64,000 bases of DNA from the NCBI GenBank assembly GCA_036490715.1, contig DASXDL010000047.1, positions 62,001 through 126,000 on the forward strand. Reading direction: 5' to 3'. Shown piece by piece: positions 15,801-21,947 of this stretch; position 1 is the first letter of the stretch; each line of letters begins with the position of its first letter. The position numbers and the translations under genes were made by a program. Below the pieces are notes generated by a model. The model saw only the letters and a list, made by a program, of their open reading frames with translations, did not search any database and had not been told where the DNA came from. This DNA is from FEN-1191 sp036490715. GTDB lineage: Bacteria > Pseudomonadota > Gammaproteobacteria > Steroidobacterales > Steroidobacteraceae.

Positions 15801-15958
15801 CCGGCGTCGGCAGCGACGTTCAGCGCGGTATCGCCACCGTGGTCGTCGGTGGCTTGGCGATCGCGACGGTGCTGACGCTGTTTGTGCTGCCATCGATGTA
15901 CCATGTGATCGAGCACTGGGCGGAACATCGCTCGGGTGCGGCGCGGTGGGGTTCGTGA
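12866..15958 (+). CDS. Heavy-metal-type RND efflux pump (CzcA/CusA-like)
   Basis: Inner-membrane proton/substrate antiporter of 1030 residues with the usual twelve-helix, two-large-loop RND layout. TM4 reads AIDFGILVDGAIVVTEAIL: Asp393, Asp399 and Glu406 keep the spacing of the CzcA proton-relay residues (D402, D408, E415), which supports the heavy-metal (HME) subfamily over drug pumps. The porter-domain signature PDLDEGALWLQVQMPTGLSL and C-terminal RPVLMTATVATLGMLPAAI are also typical. The cation cannot be fixed from sequence. The MerR-type operator upstream suggests a soft or divalent metal; zinc, cadmium, lead or copper are the candidates (inference). Confidence 0.88.
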   Translation: MIDQFVGFCLRHRQSVIVLAALLLGFGIYAWETLSVEAYPELGDVAAQVSTQMPGLAAEEVEQLITVPLERQINGTPGLLLMRSSSTFGLSLITVLFRDGYEDYWVRQRLLERIGQAVLPPGASPTLDPVAGPGGEIYRYTLESSTRNLQELSDIQRWTVIPALKSVAGVVDDTNFGGFTTEYQLDLDPRQLEHYGLGITDVINAINSNNSNSGGGRVSRGDQSYVIRGAGLIRNLADIGATVVTQVNGTPVLVRDLGRTTLSHQEREGILGKDNNPDTIEGIVLMLKYQNPSRTLHGIHAKVEELNRRLAKDDVRIVPYIDRDDLVHATVSKVGRTIAEGIGLVFLVLIIFLGSARSAVVVAVSIPMALVAVFTFLNLTKVSANLLSLGAIDFGILVDGAIVVTEAILRRREATPTEELSESEVKAAALQVTRPIFFASLIIITTYLPLFSFERAEAKLFTPMAYTMAYALFGALLTSLALVPGLAYYAFRQPGRVYHNRWLERLTQQYHRTLDACLHEPRIVYGVAAFALLAVVGLGATIGRDFLPDLDEGALWLQVQMPTGLSLNKASDMASDLRRAILKYPEVSYVVTQTGRNDDGTDPWTMSHIEAPVGLKPYDSWPGGESKQQFVNRFAADLGRELPGYSIGISQPIIDGVNDMIGGAHSPLVIKIFGDDLKELRDIGQQIVAVLYSIQGTSSASIFQEPPIPQINIVPDREQAARFGISMNDVQNVIQTGVGQAPVSSVYVGEKTYPLTVRYVEDARNNAPALGNLLVHTSSGQQVPLSQFSQILVRAGESTITRENGQRNLTIRIDNRDRDLTSFLEEAQAKISARVHFDPSRIRLEWGGQFENQRRAESRLLVILAMVMGLMLILLTVGVGSFRQAALILSVVPLATLGGLVSLHLTGQTLNVASGVGFIALFGVAVQNGIIMVANLNRMRKSGLELHEAIMKGATERLRPVLMTATVATLGMLPAAIHTGVGSDVQRGIATVVVGGLAIATVLTLFVLPSMYHVIEHWAEHRSGAARWGS

Positions 15959-17430
15959 TGGCGGCGCGCGGCCTGGTCTATCTGCTGGCGCTGAGTCTTG
16001 CGGCCTGTGCCGTCGGGCCCAATTTCAAGCACCCGCCGGCACCGCAGGCGAGCGGTTACGGTACGGCATCGTCGACAAGCGACACCGCTGCGGCGCCCGG
16101 GACGGCCGGAGCCGCGCAGCACTTCAACGTCGATCAGGACATTCCCTCCGACTGGTGGACGTTGTTTCAGTCGCCCGCCATCGACCATCTGGTGCAGCAG
16201 GCTCTGGCTGGCAATCCGGATCTGGCCGCAGCGCAGGCCGCCCTGCGCCAGGCGCACGAACTCTACATTGCCCAGCGCGCCAGTTGGCTGCCGGTCGTGC
16301 AGGGCAACTTCGATGCCACGCGCGCCAAAAATCCGCTGGCAACGATCGCCAACCCCACCAGCCTGCCGCAAACCAATCCGTATTACAGCCTGTACACCGC
16401 CCAGCTCAGCCTGAGCTACATGCCGGACGTGTTCGGGGCCGCGCGTCGCACGCTCGAAGCCGCCAGAGCCCAGGCCGAGGTCAGCCGCTTCCAGCTCGAG
16501 GCGACCTACGTGACGCTGAGCACCAATGTGGTGGTAGCCGCGATTCAGGAGGCAGCGCTGCGCGGACAGATCACCGCGATCGAGCGCCTGATCGAAGTTC
16601 AAGGTCACGCGACCGACATCGTGCGCGGCCAGCGGCAGCTCGGGACCGCGAGTGAACTCGATCTGCTCAGCCAGCAGGCCGCCGAGGCGCAGACCGTGGC
16701 AATGCTGCCGCCGTTGCAGAAGCAGCTCGGACAGAGCCGCGATGCGCTCAGCGCGCTGCTCGGCCGGCTGCCCTCAGCGGAGCCGCCGGAAACCTTTCGG
16801 CTGCAAGACCTGGCCCTGCCGCAGCAGCTGCCGATGAGTGTGCCGTCGAAGCTGGTCGAACAGCGGCCCGACGTACGCCAGGCCGAAGAGAACATGCACG
16901 TCGCATCGGCCCAGGCCGGGATCGCACTGGCCGACATGCTGCCGCAGTTCTCGATCACGGCCGACACGGGCTCCTCGGCGCTGCAGCTCGATAAGCTCTT
17001 CAGCCCATATACCGGGTTCTGGAACGTCGGCGCCTCGCTGACGCAGACGCTGTTTGACGCCGGTGCGCTGCTGCATCGGCATCGCGCCGCAGACGCGGCC
17101 CTGGATGAAGCCGGCGCCCAGTACCGCGCCGCCGTCATCCTGGCCTGCCAGAATGTGGCCGACACGCTGCGCGCGCTGCAGGCCGATGCGGACGCGCTCG
17201 CCGCCAGTGCCGCGGCCGAACAGGCCGCCGGCCGCAGCTTCGAGCTGGCAGGCCAGCAGCTCCAGCTGGGCACGATCAGCGTGCTCGGACTGCTCACGGC
17301 CGAGCAGAGCTATCAGCAGTCCGAGCTGGCGCTGGTACAGGTCCAGGCCAATCGCCTGGCCGACACCGCCGGGCTTTTTCAGGCACTCGGCGGCGGTTGG
17401 TGGAATCGCGCGGCAGGAGCACTTCAATGA
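15958..17430 (+). CDS. Outer-membrane efflux lipoprotein (NodT/OprM-type TolC family)
   Basis: Outer-membrane channel of 490 residues. The ATG at 15958 overlaps the pump stop (TGATG); a GTG at 15946 is possible. The signal peptide ends in lipobox LAAC, and the mature start CAVGPNFKHPPAP is characteristic of NodT-family RND lipoproteins. Two outer-membrane-efflux repeats follow, with WWTLFQSPAIDHLVQQALAG near residue 60 and LVEQRPDVRQAEENM near 300. It completes an adaptor-pump-channel tripartite efflux system that would carry substrate from the periplasm or cytoplasm out of the cell. Confidence 0.88.
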   Translation: MAARGLVYLLALSLAACAVGPNFKHPPAPQASGYGTASSTSDTAAAPGTAGAAQHFNVDQDIPSDWWTLFQSPAIDHLVQQALAGNPDLAAAQAALRQAHELYIAQRASWLPVVQGNFDATRAKNPLATIANPTSLPQTNPYYSLYTAQLSLSYMPDVFGAARRTLEAARAQAEVSRFQLEATYVTLSTNVVVAAIQEAALRGQITAIERLIEVQGHATDIVRGQRQLGTASELDLLSQQAAEAQTVAMLPPLQKQLGQSRDALSALLGRLPSAEPPETFRLQDLALPQQLPMSVPSKLVEQRPDVRQAEENMHVASAQAGIALADMLPQFSITADTGSSALQLDKLFSPYTGFWNVGASLTQTLFDAGALLHRHRAADAALDEAGAQYRAAVILACQNVADTLRALQADADALAASAAAEQAAGRSFELAGQQLQLGTISVLGLLTAEQSYQQSELALVQVQANRLADTAGLFQALGGGWWNRAAGALQ

Positions 17431-18191
17431 ACGAGCTGGTATTGCACCATCACAGTCATGGCGTCACGACGCTGACACTGAATCGCCCCGACAAGCTCAA
17501 CGCGCTGACCAAGGACCTGTTCGAGGCGCTGGAAATCCAGGTCGATGCGATCGCCCGCGATACCCGCAACATCGGCTTGGTGATCGTGCGCGGCGCCGGC
17601 GGCAACTTCTCCGCCGGCTATGACATGGAGGAGGTGCAAACCTACGTGCGCGCGCGCGCCAAACCGCACTATCACTCCGAGGTCATCGACAAGGTCGCCA
17701 ACCTGCCGCAGCCGGTCATCTCCGCGGTGCAGGGCCACTGCTCGACCGGCGCGCTGGAGCTGGCACTGGCGGCTGACCTGGTGGTGGCCTGCGAATCCGC
17801 GCGCTTCTCGGACGTGTACGCGCGCTGGGGTCTGACGCCGATCTGGGGCCTGAGCCTGCGCCTGCCGCATCGTGTCGGCCACGCCAAGGCCAGCGAGATG
17901 ATGTTCAGCTGCCGCAGCTACTCGGGCGAGGAAGCACAGGCCATGCAGCTGGTCAATTACTGCTTTGCCGACGAGCGCTTCGAAGCCGAGCTGGCGCGAC
18001 TGAGCTCCGACATTCTGGCCAACTCCTGGTTTGCCAATCGCGTCAGCAAGCGCGCGCTGATCGAGAGCGACGGCCTGAGTCTCGGGGACGCGCATGCGCT
18101 GGAGCTGTTTAAGAACGAAGGCGTGGCGCCGGACGCCGACCAGCGCATTGCCCGTTTCTTCGAGGCCCGCAAGCCGCCCGGCAAGCCCTGA
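17427..18191 (+). CDS. Crotonase-family protein (enoyl-CoA hydratase/isomerase-like)
   Basis: Crotonase-fold protein of 254 residues. The ATG overlaps the stop of the outer-membrane channel gene as ATGA, with an AGGAG Shine-Dalgarno inside that gene, so it is coupled to the efflux operon. Oxyanion-hole segments are GAGGNFSAGYDMEE (about 62-75) and QGHCSTGALELALAAD (about 100-115). A Glu is present at the first hydratase catalytic position (ALEL). The second catalytic Glu position, in the stretch FSDVYARWGLTPIWG, has no acidic residue, so true hydratase activity is doubtful. Isomerase or another CoA-thioester chemistry is more likely. Why it travels with a metal-type efflux pump is unclear. 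Confidence 0.8.
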   Translation: MNELVLHHHSHGVTTLTLNRPDKLNALTKDLFEALEIQVDAIARDTRNIGLVIVRGAGGNFSAGYDMEEVQTYVRARAKPHYHSEVIDKVANLPQPVISAVQGHCSTGALELALAADLVVACESARFSDVYARWGLTPIWGLSLRLPHRVGHAKASEMMFSCRSYSGEEAQAMQLVNYCFADERFEAELARLSSDILANSWFANRVSKRALIESDGLSLGDAHALELFKNEGVAPDADQRIARFFEARKPPGKP

Positions 18192-18275
18192 GTCCCTGCT
18201 GCGGCGCAGCAGCTACCGTCGTCTGCTAGAATTCGAGCCGACGCTTAGCGGCCTTCGGGGAGGGCATCTGCAGGG

Positions 18276-19277
18276 ATGAACGCGCAGCATCGGTATTCCA
18301 GACTGTCGATCACGCTGGCCATGCTGGTCATCGGTGGGTTGGCTGTCGCCAACACCTCCAGCGGCGCGGGCGCCCCCTACCCCGACCATCCGCTGCACCT
18401 GATCGTCCCCTATCCGCAGGGTGGCGGAGCCGATCACTGGGGACGGCTGGTGGCGGCGAAACTGTCCGAGTCCCTCGGGCAGCAGGTCATCGTCGACAAC
18501 ATACCCGGCAAGGGCGGCAACAATGGCACGGCCGCCGCTGCCGGCGCCGCGCCGGACGGCTACACGCTGCTGCTCGGTTCGATCGGCCCGCTGGCGGTGC
18601 ATCAGTACACCTACAGCTCGCTGCCGTACGACCCGGACAAGAATTTCGTGCCGATTGCGCTGCTGGAATCCTCGCCGCTGCTGCTGGTCACGTCGCTGGA
18701 CGTGCAGGCCTCCTCGGCCGCCGAGCTGATCGGGCTGGCGCGATCGCAACCGGGCCAGCTGTCCTATGCCTCCAACGGCAACGGCAGTCCCGAACAGGTC
18801 GCGGGCGAAGTGTTCAAACGGCGACTGGACGTCGATATTCGCCATCTTCCGTTTGATGGTGCCGGTCCGGCGCGCAAGGCGGTGCTGGCACATCAGGCGG
18901 CGATGATGTTCGACGTGTGCAAGGCGGCCATGCCGGCCGTGCGCAGCGGCCAGGAGCGGGCGCTGGCGGTGGCGGCACCGAAACGCCTGGCGGAACTGCC
19001 GCAGGTTCCGACCTTCGCGGAGATCGGCGTGCCGCGCTACGAGCTGCGCGTCTGGACCGGCGTGCTGGCCCCCGCAGGCACCCCAGCTGCGATCGTGGCC
19101 AAGCTCAATCGCAGCATTCAGGACATCCTCAAGACGCCCGACGTTCGCAAGGAAATTACCGACGAGGGCGGAGAAGCCGGCGCCACGACGCCCGCCACCT
19201 TCACCGCGTTCATCCGCGCCGAGCGCAGCCACTGGAGCGCGCTGGTCAACGAGAGCGGCATCCCGAAGGTGATGTAA
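18276..19277 (+). CDS. Tripartite tricarboxylate transporter substrate-binding protein (Bug/TctC family)
   Basis: Periplasmic solute-binding protein of 333 residues with a signal peptide ending around ANTSSGA. The Bug hallmark near the mature N-terminus is HLIVPYPQGGGADHWGRLVA, with the Asp that contacts substrate carboxylates, followed by GQQVIVDNIPGKGGNNGT and PDGYTLLLGS. Bug proteins usually bind carboxylates or amides, and many are orphans without TctA/TctB membrane subunits; none of those is in the window. A GGGGAGGG stretch lies upstream of the ATG. It is convergent with the haloperoxidase-like gene. Confidence 0.82.
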   Translation: MNAQHRYSRLSITLAMLVIGGLAVANTSSGAGAPYPDHPLHLIVPYPQGGGADHWGRLVAAKLSESLGQQVIVDNIPGKGGNNGTAAAAGAAPDGYTLLLGSIGPLAVHQYTYSSLPYDPDKNFVPIALLESSPLLLVTSLDVQASSAAELIGLARSQPGQLSYASNGNGSPEQVAGEVFKRRLDVDIRHLPFDGAGPARKAVLAHQAAMMFDVCKAAMPAVRSGQERALAVAAPKRLAELPQVPTFAEIGVPRYELRVWTGVLAPAGTPAAIVAKLNRSIQDILKTPDVRKEITDEGGEAGATTPATFTAFIRAERSHWSALVNESGIPKVM

Positions 19278-19295
19278 AGGCGCCGTGGCGCGCTG

Positions 19296-20495
19296 CTAGT
19301 GCAGTCCGTAGGCCGCGGCCACCAGTTTCCCGACCTGCTCGCCCATGTGGTTGCCGACCTCGGTCGAACTGCGAAAGTGCACGCCGTCGTAGACCCGGCC
19401 GTTGGCGATTTCCTTCAGTAGCGCCGCGGCGCTGGTCCATTCCCGCGTCACCCCGGGGGCCGTGTTGCTGGTCGTGCGCAGCAACGGCAACGGCTCGCGC
19501 CCCATATCCGCCTGCATCACTGTGACGACGGTGGCCGCCACCGCGCAGTTGCCGCACGGGTATTCCGGCTGAATCGGCGTGGCGATCAGCGGCGTCCAGT
19601 CCGCATCACGTTCGGTGTTCGGATTGTCGTCGCGATCACCGTTGCGGATGGCCGTGATCGGTCGCCAAAACTGATAGTGGTACTTGGTGTCCAGAATCGC
19701 GATCTCGCCGTCGTTGAGTGCGGCGGCGACGGCAGCATATAGGCGCGCGTTGCGGGTCAGATCGCGACCGGGCAGTTCATCCACCACCCGCACCAGTCGC
19801 AGGTGCACGTCCGGCAACGCAGTCGCCCAGAAGCGCGCGATGTCGGTCTGCTCGGCGGTGCGTACCGTGCTGGTCGCGGAGCCGACCGCCTTGATCTCGT
19901 TGTAATCGCGCGCCCACAGCGCGCTGGTCAGGGCCGGCGGCGGTGGCGCCCGAAACTGCGCAGCGCTCTTCATGAACCAGGGGTGATGCTGAGCCACCGC
20001 GTAGCCGAGCGGAAAGGTCGGCGGCACGAATACCCCAGGCGTGGTCAGCGGCCGATACGGCTCAATCGGCGGAATATCGTCAGTGTGCTTGCCGAGCACG
20101 TCTTTAGCGGCCTGCTCACCGATGCTGACGCCGAGCGCGCGGGCGGCATCATTCGGAATCGCCGCCATCGCCTGCGCGTAGACAGCTTCGATCTTCTGGG
20201 CCTGCAGCGGTGCCTCGTGCGCCAGGATCGCGTGGCTGGCGGCCGCAATGGCAACATCGACCGATGCGCCCTTGGCGGCGCCAAGGTCGACGCGGTCATG
20301 CGCGTAGCGGCCGGTGATGGCATTGACCGCCTCGTACACGGCGTTCTGAGCCAACGCCATCGTGCGCACGGTATTGGGACCCTCGGTGGCGATCTCGGTC
20401 GTGGCCTCGGCCCAGTCGGCGACCGTATCGGCACCGGCGCTCGAGGCGACGATCACACACAGGGCTGACATCATCCAGCGATACGTTCTCGCCAC
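19296..20495 (-). CDS. Secreted vanadium-haloperoxidase/PAP2-superfamily protein with altered active site
   Basis: Protein of 399 residues with an N-terminal signal peptide (cleavage after SSAGA). It has the three oxyanion-binding regions of the superfamily: K-x6-RP as KYHYQFWRP, the P-S-G-H region, here QPEYPCGNCAVAA (Asn316 where His is expected), and GVHFRSSTEVGNHMG near the C-terminus. Family members bind vanadate or phosphate and act as haloperoxidases or acid phosphatases; many secreted bacterial members carry P-C-A-H-C at the second motif. The His-to-Asn change would remove the acid-base histidine, so activity may be lost or altered. It is divergent from a cupin gene. Confidence 0.72.
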   Translation of the reverse strand: MARTYRWMMSALCVIVASSAGADTVADWAEATTEIATEGPNTVRTMALAQNAVYEAVNAITGRYAHDRVDLGAAKGASVDVAIAAASHAILAHEAPLQAQKIEAVYAQAMAAIPNDAARALGVSIGEQAAKDVLGKHTDDIPPIEPYRPLTTPGVFVPPTFPLGYAVAQHHPWFMKSAAQFRAPPPPALTSALWARDYNEIKAVGSATSTVRTAEQTDIARFWATALPDVHLRLVRVVDELPGRDLTRNARLYAAVAAALNDGEIAILDTKYHYQFWRPITAIRNGDRDDNPNTERDADWTPLIATPIQPEYPCGNCAVAATVVTVMQADMGREPLPLLRTTSNTAPGVTREWTSAAALLKEIANGRVYDGVHFRSSTEVGNHMGEQVGKLVAAAYGLH

Positions 20496-20583
20496 GGCGG
20501 CTCTCTGCTATTTTGCGAGGGCGCCCATACTGAACCGATCACGGATCGTTGGCGAGGCCAACGGCACCCGCAGGAGACCCGGC

Positions 20584-21039
20584 ATGGCATCCAGTCGATG
20601 GCGACACGACGGCGTGCATGTCATTCGCGCCAGCGAGCTTGATTCCAATACGGCGCAGACGCCGGGGATGCGGCGGCGTGCGGCCGTGACCACGGCGCGC
20701 ACCGGCGCGACCAAGTTGTGGGCCGGTACGGTCACGATCGAACCCAAGGCCAGAACCGGGGCACACCATCACGGCGATCTGGAAAGCGTGATCTATGTGG
20801 TCCGCGGCATCGCTCGCTTGCGCTGGGGCGAGACTCTGCAATACGTCGCCGAGGCCGAGGCCGGTGATTTCATCTACGTACCGCCCTATGTCCCGCATCA
20901 GGAGATCAATGCCAGCGACGAGTTCGAGCTGCAGTGCGTGCTGGCACGCAGCGGGCAGCAGGGTCTAGTGGTCAATCTCGATATCGATGCCGTGGACAAT
21001 CCCGAGCTGATCCGCTGGATCGACGACCTGCACAAATAA
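20584..21039 (+). CDS. Small cupin-domain protein
   Basis: Cytoplasmic single-domain cupin of 151 residues. The ATG at 20584 follows an AGGAGA ribosome binding site; the longer upstream frame lacks domain character and overlaps the divergent gene. Metal-binding motif 1 is GAHHHGDLESVIYVVRG (three His and one Glu), motif 2 is GDFIYVPPYVPHQEIN. A bound divalent metal is therefore likely. Such proteins include sugar-phosphate isomerase-like and dioxygenase-like members; the substrate here is unknown. It stands between the haloperoxidase-like gene and the ArsR gene. Confidence 0.75.
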   Translation: MASSRWRHDGVHVIRASELDSNTAQTPGMRRRAAVTTARTGATKLWAGTVTIEPKARTGAHHHGDLESVIYVVRGIARLRWGETLQYVAEAEAGDFIYVPPYVPHQEINASDEFELQCVLARSGQQGLVVNLDIDAVDNPELIRWIDDLHK

Positions 21040-21080
21040 ATCGCTCCGGCGCCGAGCATTGACGATGCTCTAGCGTCCGC

Positions 21081-21131
21081 TTGACATGCAGGTGAACACT
21101 TGCCTATCATACAGGCAAGTGATTACTTGCA
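21081..21131 (+). promoter_or_regulatory. Promoter and palindromic operator of the arsR-SRPBCC operon
   Basis: The -35 box TTGACA (21081-21086) and -10 box TATCAT (21105-21110) are 18 bases apart. A perfect 9-base inverted repeat, CACTTGCCT (21097-21105) and AGGCAAGTG (21113-21121) with a 7-base centre, overlaps the -10. A further overlapping half-site pair CAAGT-GATT-ACTTG occupies 21117-21130, just before the gene. This is the classic arrangement for autorepression by an ArsR/SmtB-type winged-helix dimer. Confidence 0.75.
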
Positions 21132-21139
21132 CTTAACAG

Positions 21140-21472
21140 ATGCCAGAGCGTCATGACACGGACCTGCTGTTCAAGGCCCTGGCCGATCCGAGCCGCCGCA
21201 AGCTGCTCGACCTGCTGCACGCGCACGACGGCCGCAGCCTCAACGAGCTGTGCGAGTACCTGGATATGACACGGCAGGGGGTGACGCAGCACCTCGAATT
21301 GCTGGAGGCGGCGAACCTGGTCGCCACCGCGCGACGCGGCCGCGAGAAGCTGCACTTCCTAAATCCGGTACCGCTGCAGGAGATCTACGAGCGCTGGATT
21401 GCCAAGTTCGAAAAGCCGCGATTGAAGGCGCTTTCGGATCTAAAAAAACGACTGGAGAAATCCAATGGCTAG
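21140..21472 (+). CDS. ArsR/SmtB-family transcriptional regulator
   Basis: Winged-helix repressor of 110 residues. The core is LFKALADPSRRKLLDLL (helices 1-2), then SLNELCEYLDMTRQGVTQHL, the recognition helix-turn-helix, then the wing LVATARRGREKLHFLNP. No ELCVCDL-type Cys metal box or His/Asp alpha-5 site is visible, so it is probably not a metal sensor but one of the SRPBCC-linked ArsR regulators. It likely represses its own operon through the palindrome at 21097-21121. The stop overlaps the start of the SRPBCC gene by 8 bases. Confidence 0.85.
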   Translation: MPERHDTDLLFKALADPSRRKLLDLLHAHDGRSLNELCEYLDMTRQGVTQHLELLEAANLVATARRGREKLHFLNPVPLQEIYERWIAKFEKPRLKALSDLKKRLEKSNG

Positions 21473-21929
21473 ATCGACCTTTGTCTATGTGAGCTACATT
21501 CGCACCACGCCGCAGAAGCTGTGGTCGGCGCTGACCGATGATGCCGAATTCATGAAGCAGTACTGGTTCGGTGTGCACTGCGAAAGCCAATGGCAGCCGG
21601 GAGCATCGTGGAAGATGGTGCACGGCGATGGCAGCGTCAGTGATGACGGCGAGATCCTCGAGGCGACGCCACCCAGGCGCTTGGTGATCCGCTGGCAGCA
21701 CCAGAGCAAACCCGAGCTCAAGTCCGAAGGCGAATCGCGCTGCACGATCGAGCTGGAACCCAGCGGTGCGGCGGTCAAACTTTCCATCACTCACAGCATC
21801 GAGCGCGAGCCGTCGAAATTTATCGACGCGGTATCCGGCGGCTGGCCAAAGATCCTGTCTAATCTGAAGTCGCTGCTGGAGACCGGCGCCATCGTGCTGA
21901 AGGACCCGTATCCGCCGGCAAAGTCCTAG
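21465..21929 (+). CDS. SRPBCC (AHSA1/Aha1-like) domain protein
   Basis: Protein of 154 residues with the SRPBCC lipid/ligand-binding fold of the AHSA1 type: the N-terminal strand FVYVSYIRTTPQKLWSALTD, the central GEILEATPPRRLVIRW, and the C-terminal helix SGGWPKILSNLKSLLETG. AHSA1-like genes are very often coupled to ArsR regulators that lack metal sites, as here (8-base overlap). The role is commonly unassigned; it may bind a hydrophobic ligand that also signals to the regulator (inference). Confidence 0.85.
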   Translation: MARSTFVYVSYIRTTPQKLWSALTDDAEFMKQYWFGVHCESQWQPGASWKMVHGDGSVSDDGEILEATPPRRLVIRWQHQSKPELKSEGESRCTIELEPSGAAVKLSITHSIEREPSKFIDAVSGGWPKILSNLKSLLETGAIVLKDPYPPAKS

Positions 21930-21947
21930 GCGGATCGTGCGCGCCGA

